Numbered from the stretch's first letter, positions 51,399 to 63,270 are shown. The stretch: 64,000 bases of DNA from Flavobacterium aquidurense (GCA_900107365.1 FNPS01000001.1:124001-188000), one strand, 5' to 3'. Numbers and translations are program-made. The notes: generated by a model not told the origin, from the sequence alone.

Positions 51399-53015
51399 AT
51401 GTCTGGATTATTGGCAGTAATTGGTAAAGGAAAAGACCCGCAACTTGTAAAAGAGCTTTCTAAAAGAATGTCGCATCGTGGGCCTGATGAGAATGATCTG
51501 CATATTATGGAGAATGGAAGTATTATTTGTCATGAAAGTTTGTCAATTGTTGATTTACAGACAGGTAAACAACCTATTCAGGGAACAAATAAAGCCTGGA
51601 TGGTTCATGATGGCGAAATTTACAACTATCAGGAATTAAAAAATACAGTTTTAAAAGAGCATACTTTTAGAACAAAATCAGATTCAGAAGTTATCGTGCA
51701 TTTGTACGAGGAATTTGGATATAATTTCTGTAATATGCTTGATGGAGATTTTGCTTTTGTAGTTATTGATGGTGATGATTACATTGCCGGAAGAGACCCA
51801 ATTGGAGTAAAACCTCTCTATTATGGATTGGATGAAAGAGGAAGGATTTATTTTTCTTCAGAAATGAAGTCAATTGCAGATCAGTGTAAGTCATTTTCAA
51901 CTTTTCCTCCGGGACATTATTATACGGGTAAAACAGGTTTCGTAAAATATTACCGACCTGAATATGAAGATCATTTAAATGCTGTTGAAAGTCTTGATTT
52001 GGATTTGATTCGTGAGACTTTAGTCGAAGCTACCCGTAAACGTTTAATGAGCGAAGCTCCGCTGGGGGTTTTATTATCAGGTGGCTTGGATTCGTCTTTG
52101 ACTTCATCAATTGCAGCTCGATTATTTGCTGAAAAAGGAAAAAAACTACCTTCCTTTTCTATCGGATTAGATAGTGATTCGCCAGATAATATTGCAGCCA
52201 GAAAAGCCGCAGCATTTTTAGGAACAGAACATCATGAAATACATTTTTCTGTTGCAGAAGGTGTTGAAATGATTGAAAAAGTAATTTATCATATTGAAAC
52301 ATACGATATCATTTCTGTTAGAGCCGGAGTTCCAATGTATTTGTTGTCGACAGCAATAAGTGAAAAAGGAATTAAAGTGATTCTTTCAGGGGAAGGTGCC
52401 GATGAGATTTTTGGTGGCCATTTGTATTTTAGAAATGCACCATCAACAGAAGAATTTCAGGATGAAACAATTGAAAGAGTTCAGAAATTGTTTACTGCTG
52501 ATTTATTACGCGCTGATAAAACAACAATGGCAACTGGTGTTGAAGCCAGGATTCCATTTTTAGATACCGCTTTTTTAGATGTTGCCATCCGAATTAAAAC
52601 GGAAGAAAAACAGCCAAAAACGCATGATGGTATTGAGAAATATATTTTAAGAAAAGCATTTGATACTCCTGAAAATCCGTATTTGCCAACAGAAGTTTTA
52701 TGGAGACAAAAAGAACAGTTTTCAGACGGAGTTGGATACAATTGGGTTGATGAATTGATCGAATATTGCGCTACTCAGGTTTCAGACGAACAATTGGCTG
52801 GAGCTGCTGCTGAGTTTCCATACAACTCACCAACAACAAAGGAGGCTTATTTTTACAGATCGATTTTTCATAAATATTATCCACAAGTTAGTGCTGCTCA
52901 AACAGTACGCAAATGGATTCCTAAATGGCAGGACAACCAGGATCCAAGTGGTAGAGCAAATTCAGCACACGTAAAAGCAGATACAGAGATTTCGAAATCT
53001 GGGGTGGTGATTTAA
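51399..53015 (+). CDS. Asparagine synthetase-like protein with a degenerate glutaminase site
   Basis: A 538-residue paralogue of AsnB, similar along its whole length. The synthetase half keeps SGGLDSS, SGEGADEIFGGH and WRQKEQFSDGVGYNW. In the N-terminal half the catalytic Cys is replaced by Ser (MSGLLAVI), the glutamine-binding Arg by Ser47 (HESLSIVD) and the Asn of NGEIYN by Asp71 (HDGEIYN); SDSE keeps its Asp. Glutamine hydrolysis should be lost. It could use free ammonia, or make an amide like beta-lactam synthetase, whose glutaminase domain is likewise dead. Own -7 box and terminator, so separately expressed from asnB. Confidence 0.88.
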   Translation: MSGLLAVIGKGKDPQLVKELSKRMSHRGPDENDLHIMENGSIICHESLSIVDLQTGKQPIQGTNKAWMVHDGEIYNYQELKNTVLKEHTFRTKSDSEVIVHLYEEFGYNFCNMLDGDFAFVVIDGDDYIAGRDPIGVKPLYYGLDERGRIYFSSEMKSIADQCKSFSTFPPGHYYTGKTGFVKYYRPEYEDHLNAVESLDLDLIRETLVEATRKRLMSEAPLGVLLSGGLDSSLTSSIAARLFAEKGKKLPSFSIGLDSDSPDNIAARKAAAFLGTEHHEIHFSVAEGVEMIEKVIYHIETYDIISVRAGVPMYLLSTAISEKGIKVILSGEGADEIFGGHLYFRNAPSTEEFQDETIERVQKLFTADLLRADKTTMATGVEARIPFLDTAFLDVAIRIKTEEKQPKTHDGIEKYILRKAFDTPENPYLPTEVLWRQKEQFSDGVGYNWVDELIEYCATQVSDEQLAGAAAEFPYNSPTTKEAYFYRSIFHKYYPQVSAAQTVRKWIPKWQDNQDPSGRANSAHVKADTEISKSGVVI

Positions 53016-53076
53016 ACATTCCAAAAAAGAAATTCCAAATTCCAATTTTTAAATTCCAAAAGAGAATTTAAGAATT
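53014..53076. repeat. 7-bp-period array (nnAAATT) after the second asparagine synthetase gene
   Basis: Nine heptamers from the stop codon: AAACATT, CCAAAAA, AGAAATT, CCAAATT, CCAATTT, TTAAATT, CCAAAAG, AGAATTT, AAGAATT. Related TTGGAATTT copies follow at 53136-53255, filling the 346-base gap 53016-53361 along with a terminator and promoter. Confidence 0.65.
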
Positions 53077-53086
53077 AAAAAAATAT

Positions 53087-53121
53087 AAAATCCGAAATGA
53101 TATGTATTCATTTCGGATTTT
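53087..53121 (+). terminator. Terminator of the second asparagine synthetase-like gene
   Basis: Perfect 14-base stem (53087-53100 with 53108-53121) around a 7-base loop, followed by a T-run. Confidence 0.85.
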
Positions 53122-53299
53122 TTTATGCTCGTAATTGGAATTTGAGTCCGGTGCTTCTCGATAAAGATTGGATTTCTTTCGCAGTAATTGGAATTTAAGA
53201 TTTGGACTTTAGTTCTGAGCAGTAATTGGAATTTGGGATTTAAAAGATTTGGAATTTAGTTTTAAGGTAAATCGCTAAAAGTAAGTTAATAAGACTTTA

Positions 53300-53326
53300 T
53301 TGTAATTAAGAAAAATACTATATTTG
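53300..53326 (+). promoter_or_regulatory. Promoter of the M16 protease gene
   Basis: TTG at 53300-53302, a 16-base spacer, TATATTTG at 53319-53326; ATG follows 35 bases later. Confidence 0.5.
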
Positions 53327-53361
53327 GTTACCAAGAACAATTAATAAATAATTAACCATCT

Positions 53362-56097
53362 ATGAGAAAACTATTACTAAGTGGAATTCTGTACTGCTCA
53401 TTTGTTTCCTTGAGTTCAGTATACGCTCAAAAATCTGAAATACCAAAATACATTACCAATGTAGAAGGTGTTAAAGAATATTCTTTAAACAACGGATTAA
53501 AAGTTCTTTTGATTCCAGATGCTTCTCAAAGCAATATGGTGGTCAATATCGTTTATAGTGTAGGTTCCAGAAACGAAGGTTACGGAGAAAAAGGCATGGC
53601 GCATTTATTGGAGCATATGCTTTTTAAAAGTACTAAAAATCTCGGAGACATTAAAAAAATGCTTTCTGATAAAGGAGGAGCGGCCAATGGAACAACCTGG
53701 TTAGACAGAACTAATTATTATGAAGTTTTTCCATCAAATGATGAAAATTTAAAGTGGAGTATTGAAATGGAAGCTGACCGAATGATCAATGCTACTATTT
53801 TACAAACAGATCTTGATAAGGAATTTTCAGTAGTACGAAATGAGTTTGAAATAGGTGAAAATAATCCGGATGGTGTTTTGCAGGAAAGAATTCTTTCAAC
53901 AGCTTATTTGTGGCACAATTACGGGAATAGTACTATTGGAAGTAAGGAAGATATTGAAAGAGTTAAAGCAAACAGGCTTAGAGTTTTTTACGAAAAATAT
54001 TATCAGCCAGACAATGCAACTTTAATTATCGCAGGTAAATTTGATGAGCAAAAAGCATTGCAGTATGTTGGGCAATATTTAGGAGCTATTCCAAGACCAA
54101 AAAGAGTTTTAGATAAAACATATACACTTGAACCAGCCCAGGATGGAGAAAAATTCGTAGAGCTTAACAGAGCGGGGGATAGTAAAAATGTGGGTGCTTT
54201 GTATCATACGGTTCCCTATGCAGATAAAGATTTTGCTGCGATTGACGCTTTGGGAGAAATTTTGACTTCTGATCCATCAGGTTATTTGTATAAAACTTTG
54301 GTTGAAACCCAAAAAGTTTCAAGTTTGTATGCCTGGCAGCCAAATGTTAGAGATGCAAGCTTTATGTACTTTGGAGTCGCCGTTCCTAATGACAAAGATA
54401 TTAAGGCTACAAGAGATATCGTAAGGACAGAATTAGATAAAATACCAACGACTTTATATACAGATCAGGACGTAAGCAGAGCCAAAGCAAAGATTATCAA
54501 GCAAATTGAAGGTGTTAAGAATAACACTATTTCTTTTGCAATTAATCTAACAGAAATTATTGGTGCCGGAGATTTTAGATTGGGTTACCTGTATAGAGAT
54601 GCTGTCGAAAAGTTAACAAAAGAAGATATTCAAAGAGTTGCTGAGAAATATTTCAGAAGTAATAATAGAACGGTTGGAATATTTATTCCTTCAAAAGAGG
54701 AGCAAAGAGTAAAATCTGTTGAATATACAGATGAGCAATTAGTTACTTTAACTAAAGATTACAAAGGTAAGGCCTTAGAAAAAGAAGCAGCCGCATTTGA
54801 AGCCTCTATTAAAAATTTAAAACAGAATTTTGTTGAAGGTAAATTAAGTAACGGAGCAAAATACGGCTTGATAAAAAAAGAAATAAAAGGAGGTAAAGTT
54901 CAGGCTAATTTTAAATTCCCAGTTAGTAATGAAAAGGATTTAGCAGGTAAAACAGATACAGGCGGAATTTTGGCGCAATTATTAAAAACCGGAACTAAAA
55001 CCAGAACAAAAGAGCAAATTCAGGATAGATTAGATCAATTAAAATCTAGTATTTATTTTAATTTTTCAGGGCAGGTTTTGTCGATTAACATTAGTACTTA
55101 TAAAGAAAGTTTTAAAGAAGTAATGGAGATTTTAAATGATTTGCTCGTTAATTCTACTTTTCCACAAAATGAGCTGACTAAAACAATTACAGATTATAAT
55201 ACTTATTTGGAGTCTAATCTTAATGATCCTCAAACAGTTGCTTTTACAGAGCTTTCGAGAGAGACTACAAAATATGATAAAGCAAGTATTTTTTATACAC
55301 CAACAATTCAGGAACAGATTGATGCTTTTAAAAAGATAAAACAAACGGAGATAGTTGATTTTTATGCTACTATTCTGGGAGGTAATAATGGTGTTGGAAG
55401 TGTAGTAGGGGATTTGGAAGCAAAATCTACAGTTGAGATTTTAGAAAACACCTTCGGAAAATGGAATTCTAAATCAAAATATGAATTGGCCAAACCTACT
55501 TATTTTGAAACAAAAATACTGGATAAGGATTTTATAACTCCGGATAAAGAAAATGCTGTAGCGCTTGGTAGAATTAGTTTTAAAATGACCAAAAGCAGTG
55601 CCGATTATCCCGCATTTGTAATGGCTAATGAAATATTGGGAAGCGGAGGTTTTTTAAGCGCAAGAATTCCAATGCGATTAAGAGAAAAAGAAGGAATCAG
55701 TTACGGTGCAGGTTCATTTATTGATGTGCCTATTACAAATGATGTTGCTTCATGGTCGTATTATGCTTTTTTAAATCCGACTAAAAAGAATGCAGTTGAA
55801 ACGGCTGCAAAAGAAGAAATTGCAAAAGCATTAAAAGATGGTTTTACTGCCGAAGAGCTAAAATCAAACCTGGTTAGCTGGCAGAACGAAAGAAAAACAA
55901 GATTAGGAAGTGATGATACTTTAATGAGTCTTGTAAATACCTATTTGCAATATGGCGTTCCTTTGGAAGATTATGATGACTTAGAGAACAAAGTTAAAGC
56001 ATTAAAAGTAGAAGAAGTTAATGCAGTTTTGAAGAAATATTTAAGCCTGGATAAAATGACTTCTGTGTATGCGGGAGATTTTACAAAAAAACTATAA
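53362..56097 (+). CDS. M16-family (pitrilysin/insulinase-like) zinc protease
   Basis: A 911-residue exported protease: signal peptide ending VYAQK, then two M16 repeats. The first has the inverted zinc motif HLLEH in GMAHLLEHMLFKS and the distal Glu in NEFEIGENN. The second repeat (from about residue 490) lacks HxxEH, as usual for the inactive half, but has the substrate-binding R/Y element SARIPMRLREKEGISYGAG. It should act in the periplasm as a single-chain clamshell peptidase. Substrate unknown. Confidence 0.93.
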   Translation: MRKLLLSGILYCSFVSLSSVYAQKSEIPKYITNVEGVKEYSLNNGLKVLLIPDASQSNMVVNIVYSVGSRNEGYGEKGMAHLLEHMLFKSTKNLGDIKKMLSDKGGAANGTTWLDRTNYYEVFPSNDENLKWSIEMEADRMINATILQTDLDKEFSVVRNEFEIGENNPDGVLQERILSTAYLWHNYGNSTIGSKEDIERVKANRLRVFYEKYYQPDNATLIIAGKFDEQKALQYVGQYLGAIPRPKRVLDKTYTLEPAQDGEKFVELNRAGDSKNVGALYHTVPYADKDFAAIDALGEILTSDPSGYLYKTLVETQKVSSLYAWQPNVRDASFMYFGVAVPNDKDIKATRDIVRTELDKIPTTLYTDQDVSRAKAKIIKQIEGVKNNTISFAINLTEIIGAGDFRLGYLYRDAVEKLTKEDIQRVAEKYFRSNNRTVGIFIPSKEEQRVKSVEYTDEQLVTLTKDYKGKALEKEAAAFEASIKNLKQNFVEGKLSNGAKYGLIKKEIKGGKVQANFKFPVSNEKDLAGKTDTGGILAQLLKTGTKTRTKEQIQDRLDQLKSSIYFNFSGQVLSINISTYKESFKEVMEILNDLLVNSTFPQNELTKTITDYNTYLESNLNDPQTVAFTELSRETTKYDKASIFYTPTIQEQIDAFKKIKQTEIVDFYATILGGNNGVGSVVGDLEAKSTVEILENTFGKWNSKSKYELAKPTYFETKILDKDFITPDKENAVALGRISFKMTKSSADYPAFVMANEILGSGGFLSARIPMRLREKEGISYGAGSFIDVPITNDVASWSYYAFLNPTKKNAVETAAKEEIAKALKDGFTAEELKSNLVSWQNERKTRLGSDDTLMSLVNTYLQYGVPLEDYDDLENKVKALKVEEVNAVLKKYLSLDKMTSVYAGDFTKKL

Positions 56098-56165
56098 ATA
56101 GAAAAATTCCAAATTTTATAAATTTCAAATTCCAATTGTATTGAGTTTATTTAATATTAAAATCC

Positions 56166-56200
56166 AAATCCGAAATGACATTTTGTTGTTTCGGATTTTT
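56166..56200 (+). terminator. M16 protease terminator
   Basis: Arms AAATCCGAAA (56166-56175) and TTTCGGATTT (56189-56198) followed by T residues. The arm is the same as in the terminator at 53087. The rest of the 358-base gap 56098-56455 holds AAATTCC/GGAATTT repeat text and the gyrB -7 box. Confidence 0.8.
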
Positions 56201-56409
56201 CATTTTTTAGAATTTGGATTTTTCATCATTTGATTTTTGTGTTATTTCTATTCTTGAAATTAGGAATATTTTCAAAGAATTTGGAATTTGTTTTTTTAAA
56301 GAGGCTAATTTTTGGAATTTGGAATTTATTTTTTGATTTTTCACACAATTGTGTTAATAACTTAAGTGCTTTAAATGGGATTTTAACTGATATATAATTT
56401 GCGTTTTTA

Positions 56410-56417
56410 TATATTTG
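56410..56417 (+). promoter_or_regulatory. gyrB -7 box
   Basis: TATATTTG, exact match, 38 bases before the gyrB ATG at 56456. Confidence 0.5.
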
Positions 56418-56425
56418 CGTGTTAG

Positions 56426-58396
<1,971 letters not shown>

Positions 58397-58414
58397 TAAA
58401 AAAGTTTAGCCTTC

Positions 58415-58458
58415 AATTCGTTTAATTGTTTAAATTTACTTAAACGATTAAACGAATT
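58415..58458. repeat. Inverted repeat between gyrB and mdh
   Basis: 19-base arms (58415-58433, 58440-58458) with one wobble pair and a 6-base loop. No T-run follows, so it is at best a weak terminator or an RNA processing hairpin. Confidence 0.75.
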
Positions 58459-58503
58459 GTCGTTTATAAAATAAATTAATTAATAACCGATAAAGTATAA
58501 AAT

Positions 58504-59439
58504 ATGAAAGTTACCATTGTAGGAGCAGGAAATGTTGGAGCTACATGTGCAGATGTTATTTCTTATAGAGGAATTGCCAGCGAAGTAGTGTTGTTGGATA
58601 TTAAAGAAGGTTTTGCCGAAGGGAAAGCATTGGATATTATGCAATGCGCTACTAATACGGGTTTTAATACCAAAGTATCTGGTGTAACCAATGATTATTC
58701 TAAAACAGCTGGAAGTGATGTAGTAGTAATTACATCAGGAATTCCAAGAAAACCAGGAATGACACGTGAAGAATTAATAGGTATTAATGCGGGAATTGTA
58801 AAAACAGTTGCTGAGAATGTATTAAAACATTCGCCAAATACTATTATTGTTGTTGTTTCTAATCCAATGGATACGATGACGTATTTAGCTTTAAAAGCTA
58901 CCGGATTACCAAAAAACAGAATTATTGGTATGGGTGGTGCTTTAGACAGTTCTCGTTTTAGAACTTATTTGTCTTTGGCTTTAGATAAGCCTGCAAATGA
59001 TATATCAGCAATGGTAATTGGAGGGCATGGTGATACTACGATGATTCCATTGACACGTTTAGCGTCTTATAATGGAATTCCGGTAACAGAATTTCTTTCA
59101 GAAGAAGCATTGCAGAAAGTTGCAGCTGATACTATGGTAGGAGGTGCGACACTTACGGGTCTTTTAGGTACATCAGCATGGTATGCTCCAGGAGCATCTG
59201 TAGCCTATTTAGTTGATAGTATTTTAAACGATCAAAAGAAAATGATTGCCTGTTCGGTATTTGTTGAAGGAGAATACGGACAAAACGATATTTGTATAGG
59301 AGTGCCTTGTATTATAGGTAAAAATGGAGTAGAAGAAATTTTAGATATTCAATTAAACGATCAGGAAAAGGCTTTGTTTGCTAAAAGTGCAGATGCAGTT
59401 AGAGGGATGAATGATGCTCTAAAATCGATTTTAGTATAA
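58504..59439 (+). CDS. mdh: Malate dehydrogenase (LDH-like type)
   Basis: Interconverts malate and oxaloacetate with NAD+ in the citric acid cycle. The protein is 311 residues. NAD-binding GAGNVGATCA opens it; substrate-binding arginines lie in ITSGIPRKPGMTREEL; VVVSNPMDTMTYLA and the catalytic His in IGGHGDTTMIP are present. The lactate-dehydrogenase-like MDH type is usual in Bacteroidota. A hairpin terminator follows. Very secure. Confidence 0.95.
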   Translation: MKVTIVGAGNVGATCADVISYRGIASEVVLLDIKEGFAEGKALDIMQCATNTGFNTKVSGVTNDYSKTAGSDVVVITSGIPRKPGMTREELIGINAGIVKTVAENVLKHSPNTIIVVVSNPMDTMTYLALKATGLPKNRIIGMGGALDSSRFRTYLSLALDKPANDISAMVIGGHGDTTMIPLTRLASYNGIPVTEFLSEEALQKVAADTMVGGATLTGLLGTSAWYAPGASVAYLVDSILNDQKKMIACSVFVEGEYGQNDICIGVPCIIGKNGVEEILDIQLNDQEKALFAKSADAVRGMNDALKSILV

Positions 59440-59461
59440 AGAATTTGGTAAAAAAAGGAAA

Positions 59462-59489
59462 AGGCTGCACTTTTGCAGTCTTTTTTTTG
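59462..59489 (+). terminator. mdh terminator
   Basis: Stem GGCTGCA (59463-59469) with TGCAGTC (59474-59480), loop CTTT, then eight T residues. Confidence 0.8.
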
Positions 59490-59508
59490 AGATTAATTAA
59501 TAAATAAA

Positions 59509-59539
59509 TTGGTTAATCTTTTCGAGAATTATATATTTG
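59509..59539 (+). promoter_or_regulatory. secDF promoter
   Basis: TTG at 59509-59511, 20-base spacer, TATATTTG at 59532-59539. The leader to ATG 59666 would be about 123 bases, long for this genome. Confidence 0.6.
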
Positions 59540-59665
59540 CTCGGTTTAAAAAAAATGCTGTAATTCGTGATCTGGTTTTTTAGTTTTAAAAAATGATGTC
59601 AGGGCTTATTTTATGGGACTTTAAAACAAAAACAAACAATAAAACATAATTAATTTTTAGTAATA

Positions 59666-62638
59666 ATGCAGAATAAAGGACTTATTAAATTTTTCGCAAT
59701 TCTATTTGCATTGGTAAGTATTTACCAACTTTCGTTCACTTTTGTGGCAAACAGCGTCAAAAGTGAAGCTAAAGCTTTTGCAGGAGACAATCCTGATAAA
59801 GAGCTAAAATATTTAGATTCTATTGGTAAAGTAGAGGTACTAAATCTTGGTTTTACAAATTTTACTTACAATGAAGTAAAAAATAAACAATTAAATAAAG
59901 GTCTTGACTTAGAAGGAGGAATCAACGTTATTCTTCAAATCTCTGTTAAGGATGTATTGAAAGGATTGTCAAACAATTCTAAAAATCCTGTATTTAATAA
60001 ATCATTAGCTGATGCGACTGCAAATTTAGAAGGAAATAAAACCTATTTAAATAAGTTTTTTGAGGCATTTGAAGCGAACTCAAACGGAACTACAAAATTA
60101 GCTTCACCAGATATTTTTGCAAACAGAAGTTTACAAGGAGAAGGTGGAATCGATTTCCAAATGACTGATGCGCAAGCTCAAAAAGTAATTAAGAAAAAAG
60201 TTGATGAGTCTATCGAAAGTGCTTATAAAGTATTAAGAGAGCGTATTGACAAATTTGGTGTAACACAACCAAACATTCAAAAATTAGGAGAAACTGGAAG
60301 AATTCTAGTTGAACTTCCTGGTGCTAAGGATGTTGATAGAATCAAGAAATTATTAGGTGGAAAAGCGCAATTAGAGTTTTGGGAAACTTATAAAGTTGAA
60401 GAAATTGGAAACTTCTTAGTTGCTACTAACGAAGCTTTGAAAAAGACTGAAGTAAAGAAAACAGAAACTAAAAGTGTTGCTAAAGATTCATTGAATGCTT
60501 TATTAACTGATGCTAAAGATTCTGTTGATGTTAAAAAAGGAAACAACCCGTTATTTGACAAAATGTTAGGTCAGGGTGGTGGACCAGTTTTAGCTTACTT
60601 TGCTCCAAAAGATACTGCTACTATCAATGCATATTTCAAAAGACCGGAAATTAGAGTTTTATTGGCTGCTGACCAACACAATGCAAAATTTGTATGGAGT
60701 AAACCAACTACTTTAAAAGATGCTAAAGGAAAAGAAGTTGAAGCTGTTGAATTATACGCTTTAAAAGGAAACAGAGATAATGTACCTGCTATGAGCGGTG
60801 GTGTTGTTACTGATGCAAAAGATACTTTCGACCAATTAGGAAAACCAGCTGTTTCTATGCAAATGAACAGCCAGGGTGCTAAAGTTTGGGAAGAATTGAC
60901 AGGTAGAGCTTTTTCTCAAAAAAGTTACATTGCTATTGTTTTAGATAACATTGTATATTCTGCTCCTGGTGTTACTAGTGGTCCAATCGCTGGAGGAAGA
61001 TCTGAAATTACAGGTTCTTTTGATGTGGCTGAAACTAAAGATTTAGCAAACGTATTGAATGCAGGTAAATTACCAGCTTCTGCAGATATTATCCAATCAA
61101 CTGTTGTAGGACCATCTTTAGGTCAGGCTGCAATTGATGCTGGTACAATTTCATCAGTAATTGGATTTTTATTAGTTTGTTTATGGATGGTATTCTATTA
61201 TGGTAAAGCAGGTTGGTATGCTAACCTTGCCTTATTATTGAACTTATTATTCTTATTTGGAATTATGGCAAGTTTTGGTTTTGTATTAACATTACCAGGT
61301 ATTGCAGGTATCGTATTAACATTAGGTACTGCAGTAGATGCTAACATTATTATATTTGAAAGAGCAAAAGAAGAATTACGTGAAGGTAAATCTTTGTCTG
61401 AAGCTGTTGTTGCTTCTTACGGATGGCACGGTGCAATGCGTTCTATTATTGATGCGAACGTAACTCACGTTTTAACTGGAGCAATCTTGTTTATTTTTGG
61501 AACAGGACCAATTAAAGGTTTTGCTTTAACATTATTAATTGGTATTGTAACGTCATTGTTTACATCAATTTTTATTGCAAGAATTTTCATTGACAGAAAT
61601 ATTGCTGGAAAAGGTGATTTGACTTTCTCTACTAATATTACTAAAAATTGGTTTACTAATTTCCACTTTGACTTTATTAAAATCAAAAAATTCACTTATA
61701 TCTTCTCTTCTATTGTAGTGGTAGTAAGTTTAATTTCTATCTTCTTCGTAAATGGATTAGATGAAGGTGTTGATTTTGTTGGAGGAAGAACTTTCCAGGT
61801 TAAATTTGAAAAACCAGTAGATGCTACAGTTGTTTCTGATGAATTATCTGCTGCTTTTGGAACTCCGGTTGAAGCTAAAATTTTAGGTGATGATGATCAA
61901 TTGAAAATCACAACTAAATATAAAATTAAAGAAGACGGGGTTGCTGTTGATGAGGAAGTGAACAAAAAATTATATGATGCATTAGCTAAATATTTCCCTA
62001 ATGTAACTTATGATAAATTCACCAATACTTTTGATGGTAAGAAAATTGGAGTATTACAATCTTCTAAAGTTGGAGCTTCTATCTCTGAAGATATCAAAAC
62101 AAACTCATACTGGGCTGTTCTTGGTGCAATGGGAGTTATTTTCTTATACTTAATGATTTCTTTCCGTAAATGGCAATATTCATTAGGTGCGATTGCAGCT
62201 GTTGCGCATGACGTGATCTTTGTATTAGGAATTTACTCTTTATGTTATAAATTCATGCCTTTCCACATGGAGATGGATCAGCACTTTATTGCGGCGATTC
62301 TTACCGTTATTGGTTACTCTATGAATGATACTGTAATTGTATTTGACAGAATTAGAGAGTTTATCCTTGGAAACCGTAAAGGTAGTTTTGAAGATATCGT
62401 AAACGCTTCTATTAATACTACATTATCTAGAACATTGAATACTTCATTAATGATGATTATCGTATTATTGACGATGTTTATCTTTGGAGGAGAATCAATC
62501 AGAGGATTTATCTTCGCAATGTTAGTAGGTATTGTTGTAGGAACGTACTCTTCATTATTTATCGCTACACCAGTATTGGTTGACACGATTTCAAGCGATG
62601 ACAAACATACAATCGAAGACAAACATAATAAAGCATAA
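59666..62638 (+). CDS. secDF: SecDF fusion, protein translocase accessory subunit
   Basis: A 990-residue fusion of SecD and SecF that uses the proton gradient to help pull proteins through SecYEG. The SecD part has GLDLEGGINV, a large periplasmic P1 domain (about 60-480) and six membrane segments ending near residue 655, with GTAVDANIIIFERAKEEL. The SecF part begins about residue 670, with DEGVDFVGGRTF and a second set of six segments containing GYSMNDTVIVFDRIRE. Fused SecDF is standard in Bacteroidota. A lysine/threonine-rich insertion at about 255-290 lengthens P1. Confidence 0.96.
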   Translation: MQNKGLIKFFAILFALVSIYQLSFTFVANSVKSEAKAFAGDNPDKELKYLDSIGKVEVLNLGFTNFTYNEVKNKQLNKGLDLEGGINVILQISVKDVLKGLSNNSKNPVFNKSLADATANLEGNKTYLNKFFEAFEANSNGTTKLASPDIFANRSLQGEGGIDFQMTDAQAQKVIKKKVDESIESAYKVLRERIDKFGVTQPNIQKLGETGRILVELPGAKDVDRIKKLLGGKAQLEFWETYKVEEIGNFLVATNEALKKTEVKKTETKSVAKDSLNALLTDAKDSVDVKKGNNPLFDKMLGQGGGPVLAYFAPKDTATINAYFKRPEIRVLLAADQHNAKFVWSKPTTLKDAKGKEVEAVELYALKGNRDNVPAMSGGVVTDAKDTFDQLGKPAVSMQMNSQGAKVWEELTGRAFSQKSYIAIVLDNIVYSAPGVTSGPIAGGRSEITGSFDVAETKDLANVLNAGKLPASADIIQSTVVGPSLGQAAIDAGTISSVIGFLLVCLWMVFYYGKAGWYANLALLLNLLFLFGIMASFGFVLTLPGIAGIVLTLGTAVDANIIIFERAKEELREGKSLSEAVVASYGWHGAMRSIIDANVTHVLTGAILFIFGTGPIKGFALTLLIGIVTSLFTSIFIARIFIDRNIAGKGDLTFSTNITKNWFTNFHFDFIKIKKFTYIFSSIVVVVSLISIFFVNGLDEGVDFVGGRTFQVKFEKPVDATVVSDELSAAFGTPVEAKILGDDDQLKITTKYKIKEDGVAVDEEVNKKLYDALAKYFPNVTYDKFTNTFDGKKIGVLQSSKVGASISEDIKTNSYWAVLGAMGVIFLYLMISFRKWQYSLGAIAAVAHDVIFVLGIYSLCYKFMPFHMEMDQHFIAAILTVIGYSMNDTVIVFDRIREFILGNRKGSFEDIVNASINTTLSRTLNTSLMMIIVLLTMFIFGGESIRGFIFAMLVGIVVGTYSSLFIATPVLVDTISSDDKHTIEDKHNKA

Positions 62639-62660
62639 TTAACTACTAGTTATATATAAA

Positions 62661-62691
62661 AAGATCCAACGAGAGTTGGATCTTTTTTTTT
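62661..62691 (+). terminator. secDF terminator
   Basis: Arms AAGATCCAAC (62661-62670) and GTTGGATCTT (62675-62684), loop GAGA, then a T-run. Confidence 0.88.
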
Positions 62692-62819
62692 GATTAAATT
62701 TGATTGTAAAGCAACGGAAAAGGACAGAAAGTTAAGTGCTCGACTTGGAATGATTTTGTCTCCTTGAAAGTATAAGAATGTAGTTGAATTTTACGGAAGA
62801 ACTTTTTATTTAAATAATT

Positions 62820-63194
62820 ATGAAATCGAAAATTATTATAGTTTTAGCTTCATTACTTTCATGTGAAAAAAAGGAAGAGACAAAAGTAATTATGACAACA
62901 GAAAACTCTGGAACTTTTTTCAGAAAAAAATTAGCTAATCAAAAATTAATGGATAGTTTAGAAAAACTTGTTTTATTTAGCGGAGATACAATAGCATATA
63001 ATGAACTAAAGGGAATTCTTTACATTGGAGAACAAAAAGTTACGGGATTATTGTATTATTCATTAATTATGTCTAATAAATATAATTATAAACGGGCTTC
63101 ATACGATGTTTATGATATTCTGACATATGATCATAAAGTTTTAGATGATAAAACAAGAAAAATGGCAATTGATTACTTAGAAAAAAGTAAATGA
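62820..63194 (+). CDS. Small lipoprotein of unknown function
   Basis: A 124-residue protein. The short signal sequence ends with the lipobox LASLLSCEKK, so lipidation at Cys15 is expected. The remainder is helical and charged (LMDSLEKLVLF, KMAIDYLEKSK) without a known motif. It stands alone between the secDF terminator and a structured-RNA element. Base composition is more AT-rich than its neighbours. Function unknown. Confidence 0.65.
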   Translation: MKSKIIIVLASLLSCEKKEETKVIMTTENSGTFFRKKLANQKLMDSLEKLVLFSGDTIAYNELKGILYIGEQKVTGLLYYSLIMSNKYNYKRASYDVYDILTYDHKVLDDKTRKMAIDYLEKSK

Positions 63195-63270
63195 TATTAT
63201 TTTCTAAAAAAAAGCTATGCTGGCGCGAGAGTCCAATTCTTTGGTAATTTTGAAAAATAGATTTCTAATT

